In this document: one piece after another, positions 47,377 through 55,387 of the stretch
Layout of the letters: the number at the start of each line of letters is the position of its first letter
Numbering within the stretch: position 1 is the first letter of the stretch
The notes under the pieces: generated by a model
Seen by the model: the letters and a program-made list of their open reading frames with translations, nothing else
What the model was told of the DNA's origin: nothing
The model's database searches: none
Assembly: GCA_903893945.1 (NCBI GenBank)
Contig: CAITOF010000027.1
Coordinates: 32,985 to 96,984, forward strand
Reading direction: 5' to 3'
Origin: an uncultured Oxalobacteraceae bacterium
GTDB lineage: Bacteria; Pseudomonadota; Gammaproteobacteria; Burkholderiales; Burkholderiaceae_D
DNA: 64,000 bases
Position numbers and translations under genes: made by a program

Positions 47377-48411
47377 ATGCCCACCGTTCCCGCAAAAACC
47401 GGTCCCGACATGACAGAACCACCGGCGCGCACCAGCGAACGGATTCTGCAACTGCTGACTCAATACCGGCGCTCCAGTGAAACCACGTCAGTTGCGTCCT
47501 CCCATACACAAACGGTCTGCGAACCATTCGTTAGCCAGATTCAGCAGTTCGTGGCAGCAAACCAGCCGGTTCAATTCGTGTTGCCCGGCTATCCGTGCAA
47601 ATCACCCAATCCACACAAGGTACTGGGTATCCTGCCGGACCTGGCTGAACGATTGTCACTCCGTTTTCTGAAGCAGTTCTGCGAAAAGCTGACCCGTATC
47701 TATGCACCGGGGGCAACCCTGCTAATCTGCTCTGACGGACATGTGTTTGGTGATTTAATCGGGGTCTCCGATCACGTCATCGACGGCTACGCAGCCGCAC
47801 TCCGGTCCATGGTTGAGGAGGAACAGCTGGCCTGCTTTGAGGTTTTTCATCTGGGACAGGTTTACGACAGTCTGGACGGCAACCAGAAACGTCAGCGGCT
47901 GATCGCAGAATGGGTCCGGCCACTTCCTGACATCCGGGACGAACTGCTGGGCAGTGCGGCGAATCTTCAGTTATACCGCGGCATAACGCGATTTTTGGTC
48001 GAGGATACGGCAGATCACACTGGCAGCAGTAAATCTGCTCTGCAACGTCAATGCCGGCAACGTGCCCTATCGGTCATCCAGCGGAGCTGGGCCTGGGGCG
48101 ATGTGCTTGGGCACACCTTTCCCAACGCAGTGCGCCTCTCGATTCATCCCCAGCCGGCAGGTTCCAGCAAATTTGGCATCCTGCTGTCAGAGACGCCAGA
48201 CAGGTGGCTGACGCCGTGGCACGGGGTCAGCGTCCTGACCGAGTCCGGTTACGTCATTATGAAGCATGACGACGCCCGACGAGTCGGAAAACTGATTTGC
48301 ATTGACGGCATGCCCAGCCATTATGAGGCCCGGTCGGCGACCGTCCAAGCCGTTACCGGATGCACGGCGCCGCGAATCCCGGCGGTCCGTTCAGAAAGCA
48401 CGAGCAGGTAA
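47377..48411 (+). CDS. DIT1/PvcA-family isonitrile (isocyanide) synthase
   Basis: A 344-residue enzyme of the pyoverdine/dityrosine biosynthesis family. Members convert an amino-acid amine (Tyr or Trp in characterised cases) to an isonitrile using ribulose-5-phosphate as carbon donor. Family blocks are clear: LPGYPCKSPNPHKVLGILPD (69-88), YAPGATLLICSDGHVFGD (109-126), and late IHPQPAGSSKFGILL and TPWHGVSV. An ATG at 47410 could serve instead of 47377. The usual partner PvcB (an iron/2-oxoglutarate oxygenase) is absent; the P450 immediately upstream takes its place. It ends the three-gene operon. Confidence 0.92.
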   Translation: MPTVPAKTGPDMTEPPARTSERILQLLTQYRRSSETTSVASSHTQTVCEPFVSQIQQFVAANQPVQFVLPGYPCKSPNPHKVLGILPDLAERLSLRFLKQFCEKLTRIYAPGATLLICSDGHVFGDLIGVSDHVIDGYAAALRSMVEEEQLACFEVFHLGQVYDSLDGNQKRQRLIAEWVRPLPDIRDELLGSAANLQLYRGITRFLVEDTADHTGSSKSALQRQCRQRALSVIQRSWAWGDVLGHTFPNAVRLSIHPQPAGSSKFGILLSETPDRWLTPWHGVSVLTESGYVIMKHDDARRVGKLICIDGMPSHYEARSATVQAVTGCTAPRIPAVRSESTSR

Positions 48412-48536
48412 AGCGTCATCCAGTCCCGCCGTGTCGTTGTTATTTTTGGTTAGTCAATCAGGCCGACAAACTGTCACCGACCCGCCGGAGCGGGCACCTG
48501 GAACGGTAGTGGTTCAGCCTCCTGCCGGGAAACGGG

Positions 48537-48857
48537 TCAGGCCTTTTTATGCGCCACAGTCAGGCTGGCAGGCTTGCCATCTTCAGCAGCCAGCGCCATT
48601 TTCTCCTGCACGCTCAGGCGCTTGCCGACGATCTCGACGCGAGCAATTTCCTGCGGAGCCAAATCGTAGACCCGTTTTTCTTCATCCGTCATTTTCTTGC
48701 CGATAATGACCACACTGGGTGCTGTCATCGACACTGTTTCGGTTGCCGGTTGGATGACGCTGCCGTGCGCGTGGAAGGCCAGACTTATTGCGGCAGTTGC
48801 CGACAGCATCGACAAAGCGAGAATTAATTTTGATTGAACATTATTGAGCGTTTTCAT
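48537..48857 (-). CDS. Small exported protein (106 aa)
   Basis: A short protein with a strong GGAGG ribosome site and an N-terminal export segment (LILALSMLSATAAISLAF, about 11-28; cleavage near HAHG). The mature part is charged and helical, with two similar stretches: VVIIGKKMTDEEKRVYDLAP and VEIVGKRLSVQEKMALAAE. Both read V(V/E)I(I/V)GK(K/R)(M/L) followed by helix. It looks like an internally duplicated 28-30 residue unit. No known family is recognised. It converges on the isonitrile synthase gene, with 125 bases between the stop codons. Confidence 0.7.
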   Translation of the reverse strand: MKTLNNVQSKLILALSMLSATAAISLAFHAHGSVIQPATETVSMTAPSVVIIGKKMTDEEKRVYDLAPQEIARVEIVGKRLSVQEKMALAAEDGKPASLTVAHKKA

Positions 48858-48994
48858 TTGATGTCCCTCCTGGGATTTGTTGGGTTGATGAACACACTTT
48901 AAACAAACCCTCAGGGCATTGCGACAGGAAAACGATGAAACGTCAAATCAGGGGAATGGAACGATTAAAACACGCCTTTTCTGAAAAAAAGGCC

Positions 48995-50452
48995 TCACGG
49001 TGTGACGCGCAAGACAAAATCCATATTGATTTCGGACCAGGCTTCACGTTCTTTTTCCAGCCAGTAACTTAACGTGGGATGCTGGGTCAGCCAGGCGCCT
49101 TTGATTTCCAGTTCAATTTTATTTTTCATTCTGACTCGCACATCCGCCTGGGTCAATTCCAGCCGGGTATGCATAAATAAAATCGCCAGTCGCAGTGCCA
49201 GCACGGCCTTTGCAAAATCGGTATCGGTCAACAATTCCTGAACTTTGCGCAAATTTCCTTTCTGACTCAAAATCAATTTGCTCATATTGCGTTGTTCACG
49301 CGTGGTAAACCCCTGCATGTCAGCATATTCCACCAGATACGCGCCATGTTTATGGTAGCCCGTTTGTGACACCACCAACCCGACTTCATGCAGATGCGCC
49401 GCCCAGATCAACTGCGGTGTAAAAACCTCCGAATTGGGCTTCAATTGTGTGAACATGATGTGCGCCAGTTCCGCAACCAGTCTGGCCCGTTGACTGTCAA
49501 CACGAAAGGCGCTGGACACATTCTGAACAGCTTGCTCACGACGATCATGCTGGGTGGCGCGCAGATGCAGATCCCAGATAACACCCATGCGCAGACCCGC
49601 TTCAATGGTCTGAATTTCGGCAATATTCAGTTCCTGCATGACACCGATAAGAATCGCCAGTCCGCCCACCAGCATCGCGATCCGTTCCGGCTTTATGCCG
49701 GACAACTCGAGCAGATGAATCTGGCCTTCATTGATGCACAATTCCTTCAAAACCTCCAGATTCTTCAGGTTCACCGTGCCGTCACCGATTTTATTGCTTG
49801 AAATGACTTCAGCAATCGTGCGAATACTCCCTGAGGAACCGTACACCTGGGTCCAGTGGCTGGACTGGTAGGGGGGAGCGGCATCTTCAAAGTGTGAGCG
49901 CGCGGACAGGATCGACGCTTCGAAACTTTTTTTGGTCATATGCCCGTCAGGGAAAAAGCTCAGGCTCTGCTTGACCGTTCCGACGCTGAACGATCCGACT
50001 TTCAGAATTTCCTGCCCCCGGCCCAGAATGACTTCGGTCGATCCACCACCAATATCAATCACCAGCCTGTTTTCCGCCGGATTCGCCAGAACTTTGGCAA
50101 CGCCCATATAAATCAGGCGACCTTCTTCTTCGCCAGATATGATTTCTATCGGATACCCGATCGCACTTTCCAGCTCAGGCAAGAACTGGCTGGCATTTTT
50201 GGCAACGCGCATGGTATTGGTCGCCACTACGCGCACTGCATCCAGCGAATACTGATTCAAAATCTGACTAAAACGCAGCAGTACCGCGATAGCACCCTGG
50301 ATTGCTGCCGGGGTCAGGTTTCCGTTGTCGTCCAGTCCAGCTCCCAGGCGCAGCGGCTCACGCGCACTTTTGATGATCTTCATGGCATCACCATCGAAGC
50401 GGCCAATATGAAGCCGGAAACTGTTTGAACCCAAATCGACTGCTGCGTACAT
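48995..50452 (-). CDS. ppx: Exopolyphosphatase / guanosine pentaphosphatase
   Basis: A 485-residue Ppx/GppA phosphatase degrading polyphosphate or pppGpp. The ASKHA-fold phosphate loops are visible: AVDLGSNSFRLHI at the start and VIDIGGGSTEVILG. An HD-like C-terminal domain follows (WAAHLHEVGLVVSQTGYHKHGAYLVEY). Length is typical for the long form. ppk, its frequent neighbour, is not in the window. A 12-bp tandem repeat lies directly upstream of its start. Confidence 0.93.
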   Translation of the reverse strand: MYAAVDLGSNSFRLHIGRFDGDAMKIIKSAREPLRLGAGLDDNGNLTPAAIQGAIAVLLRFSQILNQYSLDAVRVVATNTMRVAKNASQFLPELESAIGYPIEIISGEEEGRLIYMGVAKVLANPAENRLVIDIGGGSTEVILGRGQEILKVGSFSVGTVKQSLSFFPDGHMTKKSFEASILSARSHFEDAAPPYQSSHWTQVYGSSGSIRTIAEVISSNKIGDGTVNLKNLEVLKELCINEGQIHLLELSGIKPERIAMLVGGLAILIGVMQELNIAEIQTIEAGLRMGVIWDLHLRATQHDRREQAVQNVSSAFRVDSQRARLVAELAHIMFTQLKPNSEVFTPQLIWAAHLHEVGLVVSQTGYHKHGAYLVEYADMQGFTTREQRNMSKLILSQKGNLRKVQELLTDTDFAKAVLALRLAILFMHTRLELTQADVRVRMKNKIELEIKGAWLTQHPTLSYWLEKEREAWSEINMDFVLRVTP

Positions 50453-50487
50453 GTTGCTTCCCTTTATGCCCGACTTATTGCCTGTTT

Positions 50488-50559
50488 TACTGTGTCAACT
50501 ACTGTGTCAACAACTGCGTCATCTACCGCATCAACGACTGCCTCAGTTACTGCCCAACC
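50488..50559. repeat. Six degenerate 12-bp tandem repeats upstream of ppx
   Basis: Units are TACTGTGTCAAC twice, then AACTGCGTCATC, TACCGCATCAAC, GACTGCCTCAGT and TACTGCCCAACC, drifting from left to right. On the minus strand the block reads as VVDTVVDTV-like codons and runs to a stop 12 bases before the ppx start codon. A short leader peptide with a TTG start is possible but unsupported. Confidence 0.6.
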
Positions 50560-50643
50560 AGTTGTCCGGCCTGTCAACCGATCTGATGGCAACCGGTGAT
50601 CCTATCAAACCCGAGTGACAGAGCAATGACATCATGCGTCATC

Positions 50644-51549
50644 TTAACTAAAAAAGCGGCTCTGCAGCGCCTCCAGACCCGTCGCATGCAACACCTGGGC
50701 CAATCTTTCTTTGGCATGCAGACCGGGTAATTCCCTGTTGGTGGCGATAATTAATTCGTTTTTCATGGAATGCTCCCAACCAACCAGTTCGGTCACGCTG
50801 ACCTGATAACCATGGGCTTCCAGTTGCAGGCAGCGCAGCACATTGGTCAACTGGCTGCCGAATTCGCGCGTATGAATAGGATGACGCCATAATTCCGACA
50901 GCGGATTTGCCTTGACGCTGGCACTCCTGTTTTTCTTTAATGTGGCAGCAACCTCCGCCTGACAACACGGCACGAGCACGATATGTCTGGCCTTCTTTTT
51001 CAAGGCAAATTCGATTGCATCGTCGGTCGCTGTATTGCAAGCGTGCAATGCGGTCACGATATCGATTTCTGGCGGCAGCGCATCCGAGGTAATGGAATCG
51101 GCGACGGACAGATTCAAAAAAGACATGCCGGAAAATCCCAGCCGCGCTGCCAGATCCTGCGATTTGAGCACCAGATCGTCCCGCGTTTCTATGCCATAAA
51201 TGCGCGACCGGTTCAGTTGCGATTTAAAATAAAGATCGTAAAGAATGAATCCAAGGTAGGACTTCCCGGCGCCATGATCAACCAATGTAATATTGGCATT
51301 AACTTGTTGCGCCTCCTGCATCAAAGGCTCAATAAACTGATATAAATGATAAACCTGCTTGAGCTTGCGGCGACTGTCCTGGTTCATTCTGCCATCACGC
51401 GTCAATATGTGCAGTTCTTTGAGCAGTTCGATTGATTGGCCGGGACGTATTTCGTGGGCCACACCATCATTTTTCGGTAACGGATTCAAACTGGGCAGGT
51501 GTGCCGGAGAGGCTGCGTTAAGGCTGTGCCGGGGATTCTTTTTTTTCAT
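50644..51549 (-). CDS. SAM-dependent methyltransferase (Methyltransf_32-like)
   Basis: A 301-residue class I methyltransferase. The SAM-binding motif is LVDHGAGKSYLGFILYD, with a second motif ALHACNTATDDAIEFAL and the adjacent VLVPCCQAEV. This set is seen in the Methyltransf_32 family, whose members act on RNA or unknown substrates. The N-terminus is basic and flexible. Two downstream residues (SVKANPLSELWRHPIHTREFG) belong to the same family pattern. Target unknown. Confidence 0.82.
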   Translation of the reverse strand: MKKKNPRHSLNAASPAHLPSLNPLPKNDGVAHEIRPGQSIELLKELHILTRDGRMNQDSRRKLKQVYHLYQFIEPLMQEAQQVNANITLVDHGAGKSYLGFILYDLYFKSQLNRSRIYGIETRDDLVLKSQDLAARLGFSGMSFLNLSVADSITSDALPPEIDIVTALHACNTATDDAIEFALKKKARHIVLVPCCQAEVAATLKKNRSASVKANPLSELWRHPIHTREFGSQLTNVLRCLQLEAHGYQVSVTELVGWEHSMKNELIIATNRELPGLHAKERLAQVLHATGLEALQSRFFS

Positions 51550-51610
51550 GGTCAGTACCCTGTAAAAATGCCCCTCATTATCCCAGATCCGGACGGCAGC
51601 GCAAAAGCAG

Positions 51611-51640
51611 AAAGGGCTTAGGTTTTCACCTAAGCCCTTT
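51611..51640 (-). terminator. Intrinsic terminator of the tol-pal/tRNA-Lys transcript
   Basis: A 12-bp perfect stem, AAAGGGCTTAGG (51611-51622) with CCTAAGCCCTTT (51629-51640), has T residues following on both strands. It lies 12 bases beyond the tRNA 3' end on the minus strand and should also stop any read-through toward the methyltransferase gene. Confidence 0.85.
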
Positions 51641-51652
51641 CATTTTTATTCG

Positions 51653-51728
51653 TGGTAGGCCGTGCGGGATTCGAACCTGCGACCAACGGATTAAAAGTCC
51701 GCTGCTCTACCAGCTGAGCTAACGACCC
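51653..51728 (-). tRNA. tRNA-Lys (UUU)
   Basis: A 76-base cloverleaf on the minus strand begins GGGTCGTTAGCTCAGC, has the anticodon loop CTTTTAA (anticodon TTT) and ends with encoded CCA. It lies 126 bases after cpoB; in E. coli a tRNA-Lys/Val cluster follows the same operon, so the order is old. Compared with the E. coli gene, the 3' half has changes that give A51-C63 in the T stem and G-U pairs at 1-72 and 4-69. The gene is still a plausible functional tRNA. Confidence 0.95.
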
Positions 51729-51854
51729 GAAAGACCGCTATTATAGGTTAGCGTTACATCGGGTGTCAAACAAAAACTGGCGTTCGGGCGGCGGGTCACG
51801 CAAAATCCGCTATTAATAACCATTCAGCACTATGGCAAAAAAGAAAATATCATT

Positions 51855-52607
51855 TTACCTGAGCGCATTAATGCGGTCATACGCTGTTTTGGCGGCAGCG
51901 GAATCGGGATAAGTGCTGCGCAGATTAACCAGCCATTTTTTTGCTGCCACTTTATCTTTTTGCTCTGAAAAACAACTTGCAATATTTAACATGGCATCAG
52001 GTGCCTTGGCATGATCCGGATAGGTTTTCACCATGTTCTGAAACGTACTGATCGCATTCTTGTAGTCTTTCTGGGCATAGTAGGCAATGCCTAAAGAATA
52101 TAGCGCATTCGGAACGTAAATCGATCGCGTGTACATTTGAACAAATGTACCGAGCGCATTCGCAGCCCCGGCATAATCGCCCGACTGGAACACGGCTAAT
52201 GCAGTGTCATACGATTTCTGCTCGTTCTGGTCGACCTGCGCTTCTTTCCCATCCACCAATACCTTTTGCGGCTCCAGTTTTCTCAATCGATTGTCGAGAT
52301 CAACATAAAAGTCTTTCTGGCGTCGCTGATTATCACTCACATCATTGGCCAACACCTCCAGCTGGCCGCGCAACCGGGCTATTTCCTGTCGCAATGACTC
52401 GGATTGATTCAACTGATCCACCAGCGCCGTTTTGTCAGCTTTGTTTGATAGCTGGTCATCGACCTTGCTGCTCAAGGCATCCAGTTTTGCACTTAAATCG
52501 GTAATCGCTTTGCGTGCCTCTTCGTCGTCAAACAACCCGGCTTGCGCCGGGTTACTCAGGATGCCGATCGAAAAGACGCTAAGCAGGATGAGAAGGAATC
52601 GCTTCAT
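51855..52607 (-). CDS. cpoB: Cell division coordinator CpoB (YbgF)
   Basis: A 250-residue periplasmic protein that links Tol-Pal with peptidoglycan synthesis during division. It has a signal peptide (LLILLSVFSIGILSNPAQA), an N-terminal coiled coil (AKLDALSSKVDDQLSNK and following, to about 95) and C-terminal TPR units (YDTALAVFQSGDYAGAANAL, LYSLGIAYYAQKDYKNAIS, MLNIASCFSEQKDKVAAKKW). The family is always found after pal, as here with a 13-base gap. Confidence 0.94.
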   Translation of the reverse strand: MKRFLLILLSVFSIGILSNPAQAGLFDDEEARKAITDLSAKLDALSSKVDDQLSNKADKTALVDQLNQSESLRQEIARLRGQLEVLANDVSDNQRRQKDFYVDLDNRLRKLEPQKVLVDGKEAQVDQNEQKSYDTALAVFQSGDYAGAANALGTFVQMYTRSIYVPNALYSLGIAYYAQKDYKNAISTFQNMVKTYPDHAKAPDAMLNIASCFSEQKDKVAAKKWLVNLRSTYPDSAAAKTAYDRINALR

Positions 52608-52620
52608 TCATCAACACCCA

Positions 52621-53145
52621 TCAATAAACGATGTCAGCGCGACGATTTTCTGCCCAGGATGCTTCGTCATGACCGGTTGCCTTGGGTTTTTCTTTACCCA
52701 ATGAAACCGCTTCTACCTGACCGCCTGAAACACCTAATGCGGACAGTGTCTTGGTCACAGCCAAAGCACGTTTCTGTCCCAGTGCCAGGTTATATTCACG
52801 GCCACCGCGTTCATCCGTATTACCCTGAACTAACACCTTATGCGCTGTATGCGAGGACAAATACTTCGCATGAGCCGTCAACAGTGGAGTAAATTCATCT
52901 TTGATATCGTATTTATCGAAATCGAAATACACACTGCGTTTTGCCAGCACGCCTTTTGGATCATTCAATGGATCCACTTCAGGCGCGACCACAGGTGCAA
53001 CAGCACGTGTATCAGCCTGTTTCACCGGCGCTGGTGCAGGTGCTTCTGCGACAGGTGCTTTTTCTTCGACCTTGGGTGTGCTGCAAGCACTTATCAGGGC
53101 CACCGATGCCAATACCAGCGCCATTTTTGTTGTCATACCACTCAT
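52621..53145 (-). CDS. pal: Peptidoglycan-associated lipoprotein Pal
   Basis: A 174-residue outer-membrane lipoprotein. The lipobox is LISAC, followed by an Ala/Pro/Val linker. The OmpA-like C-terminal domain shows VYFDFDKYDI and the peptidoglycan-binding QGNTDERGGREYNLALGQKRA. A GAAGGGA ribosome site precedes ATG 53145. Pal anchors the outer membrane to the wall and is released by TolB. The tolB-pal gap of 96 bases is the largest in the operon and could hold an extra promoter. Confidence 0.96.
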   Translation of the reverse strand: MSGMTTKMALVLASVALISACSTPKVEEKAPVAEAPAPAPVKQADTRAVAPVVAPEVDPLNDPKGVLAKRSVYFDFDKYDIKDEFTPLLTAHAKYLSSHTAHKVLVQGNTDERGGREYNLALGQKRALAVTKTLSALGVSGGQVEAVSLGKEKPKATGHDEASWAENRRADIVY

Positions 53146-53241
53146 AATTCTGTCCCTTCAAAAATTAAAAAATAAAAGCCTGTAACGACAAGCGTTCAAC
53201 CATTTTTTGTTTACGTCCTAACAACATACCGATTTCCTGCA

Positions 53242-54528
53242 TTATTTCATGAACGGTCCCCAAGTGGGGTTACGAACATCACCTGACTGGCTGGTCAACT
53301 GCTGTTTTGCCCGACCATCCACTGATACCACTCCCAAACTGCCACGCTGACTGATTTCCGTAGCGTACATTATATATTTACTATTGGGAGCAAAACTGGG
53401 GGAATCATCATCCTGTGTATCAGTTAAACGTAATTCCTGATTATTCCCTAAATCTAGCGCATAAAGCTGAAATTTTCCATCGCGGCGAGAAATATACGCC
53501 AAAGTCTGCCCATCCGGCGAAATTCTGGGGCTAATATTGTAACTTCCTGTAAATGTCATGCGCCGGGCTTCACCGCCGGCGGCGCTCATCCGGTATATCT
53601 GCGGTCCGCCACTTCGATCACTTGTAAAATAGATAAATTGGCCATCGGCTGAATATTGCGGTTCGGTATCAATTCCGCTGGTGTTCGTCATCCGCACCAC
53701 GCCACTGCCATCGGCGTTAACCGTATAAACTTGCGTTAAGCCATCTTTAGTTAATGCAACAGCAATTTTGCTCCCGTCAGGCGACCATGCCGGGGCCGAA
53801 TTGTTTCCCTTGAAGTTGGCAATCAGCGCCCGATGACCTGTCATGAGATTGTGTGCATAAACAACCGGTTTTCTGGATTCAAATGACACATAGGCAACGG
53901 TTATCCCATCGGGCGACCATGCCGGTGAAATGATCGGCTCCCTCGAGCGAAACGCAACCTGCACGTTGCCGCCATCGGCGTCGGCAATTTCCAGCTGATA
54001 GTTCGGTCCGTTCTTTCTTACGTAGGCAATCCGGGTGGAGAATATGCCGCGTATCCCGGTCAGCTTTTCATAGACATCATCGGCAACCTTGTGCGCCGAT
54101 AATCGCAGGTACTGCGTCGAATTGCTGTAACTGAACGCCGATAACACCGTTGACTTGTTGGTGTCATAAAGTTTATAACGCACTTCATAACGACCCTCGT
54201 CCGTTTTTTGTACGCTACCCACCAGAACTGCGTCCGCGCCTATGGTTTTCCATTCTGGCAAATTGATGTTATCCGCTTCGGATACAGAGCCCAGCGTAGG
54301 TATCAATTTGAAATAGCCGCTGCCGGTCAGGTCATCCCTGATTATCTTGCTGACCATTTCAGGCGCCAATTCTTCGTTGCTGAAGCCTGTAATTGCTATC
54401 GGAATCTGCGTCGCGCCAACGCCCGATATTTCGACGTGAAGTTGCGCCCGAACGGGAAAACTTATTATTAAAGCAAACAAAACCAGGCACTTCAGGGACT
54501 TCAGGGACTTCGTCAATACAGTCTTCAT
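53242..54528 (-). CDS. tolB: Tol-Pal protein TolB
   Basis: A 428-residue periplasmic protein with a signal peptide (LVLFALIISFPVRA, cleaved near QLH), an N-terminal TolA-binding domain and a six-bladed beta-propeller. Blade repeats appear as PAWSPDGITVAYVSF, PAWSPDGSKIAVALT, PQYSADGQFIYFTSD, PRISPDGQTLAYISR and PSFAPNSKYIMYATE. TolB bridges TolA and Pal. It begins 5 bases after tolA. Confidence 0.97.
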   Translation of the reverse strand: MKTVLTKSLKSLKCLVLFALIISFPVRAQLHVEISGVGATQIPIAITGFSNEELAPEMVSKIIRDDLTGSGYFKLIPTLGSVSEADNINLPEWKTIGADAVLVGSVQKTDEGRYEVRYKLYDTNKSTVLSAFSYSNSTQYLRLSAHKVADDVYEKLTGIRGIFSTRIAYVRKNGPNYQLEIADADGGNVQVAFRSREPIISPAWSPDGITVAYVSFESRKPVVYAHNLMTGHRALIANFKGNNSAPAWSPDGSKIAVALTKDGLTQVYTVNADGSGVVRMTNTSGIDTEPQYSADGQFIYFTSDRSGGPQIYRMSAAGGEARRMTFTGSYNISPRISPDGQTLAYISRRDGKFQLYALDLGNNQELRLTDTQDDDSPSFAPNSKYIMYATEISQRGSLGVVSVDGRAKQQLTSQSGDVRNPTWGPFMK

Positions 54529-54533
54529 TCAGT

Positions 54534-55379
54534 TCAGTCTTTCAATCTGTAAGTCAATGGAATAGTCGACGGCACATTGCCCGATTTATCCGCAGGATAA
54601 GGCGCCGATTTGGTGATTGCACGCTCGACCGCGTCATCAAACGCGATCACGCCAGACGATCTGGTTTTATGGGGCGCGCCGCGCAATGAGCCGTCGGGAA
54701 ATAAATCGATTCGGAATTCCACCGTCGGGTTATCGGTCACAGTTTCCGATCCAACGTACACCATATTGGATTTTATTTTCGCCGCTATTTTACCAGCATA
54801 ACTGGGGTCGACCCGATTGTTGCCCGTTGATTTCACGGCATCACCGGCACCCGCAATCTGGCTGGTCAGTCGTTTCAGGTTATCGTCACGCTGTTTTTGC
54901 GCCAGAGCGTCTGCCTTCTTCTGGTCGGCGATTTTGGCTAATTCCTGCTTTTTTTCTTCTTTTTGCTGCTCTTCACGCTTTTTCTCTTCTTTTTGTTGCT
55001 CTTCAATCAATTTTTTTTCTGCAATTTTTCGCTCTCTGGCACGTTCAAGGGCTATTTCGGCGTCGTGTTCCTGCGCGATTTCTTTCGCGGAGGGCGTTAC
55101 AGGTTCGTTTTTCTCAACCTCCGGAGGCGGCGGAGGCGGCTCTGCAACTGGCTCGGGCGCTGCCTGCCGGGTCGACATATCCCAGATTTCGGCATCAACA
55201 CCGACTGGCGTTCTGCTCTGCCAGTGTATTCCTATCCACAAAAACAGAAACAGCAGCACATGCATCACACCGGCCAGTAACAGCGCGGTATTTCTGCCGG
55301 GTTCGACGGGAATCTGGTAATGCGACACCGGCAATTCTGATGCAAATGCGCTGGTGCCGTTCGATGTAGTTCGCGCCAT
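54534..55379 (-). CDS. tolA: Tol-Pal energy-linking protein TolA
   Basis: A 281-residue inner-membrane protein. One helix (TALLLAGVMHVLLFLFLWIGI, about 31-51) is followed by a Pro-rich segment (EPPPPPPEVEKNEP), then a long charged helix of Glu/Lys/Gln repeats (EEQQKEEKKREEQQKEEKK), and a C-terminal TonB-like domain (YAGKIAAKIKSNM, VEFRIDLFPDGSL). It spans the periplasm to contact TolB and Pal. It lies 8 bases after tamB, whose stop it follows. Confidence 0.95.
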   Translation of the reverse strand: MARTTSNGTSAFASELPVSHYQIPVEPGRNTALLLAGVMHVLLFLFLWIGIHWQSRTPVGVDAEIWDMSTRQAAPEPVAEPPPPPPEVEKNEPVTPSAKEIAQEHDAEIALERARERKIAEKKLIEEQQKEEKKREEQQKEEKKQELAKIADQKKADALAQKQRDDNLKRLTSQIAGAGDAVKSTGNNRVDPSYAGKIAAKIKSNMVYVGSETVTDNPTVEFRIDLFPDGSLRGAPHKTRSSGVIAFDDAVERAITKSAPYPADKSGNVPSTIPLTYRLKD

Positions 55380-55387
55380 GGTGTTGT

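Noticed and set aside
48302..48706. 134-codon plus-strand frame after the isonitrile synthase
   Set aside because: It overlaps both the synthase end and the minus-strand exported protein, which has a far better ribosome site and signal peptide.
40474..48994. A mobile island inserted at tRNA-Lys
   Set aside because: No integrase, transposase or repeated attachment site is visible, and core genes (ppx, methyltransferase) lie between this segment and the tRNA.
54617..55369. 250-codon open frame antisense to tolA
   Set aside because: It results from the repetitive Lys/Glu codons of TolA; its translation is Arg/Phe-rich low complexity.
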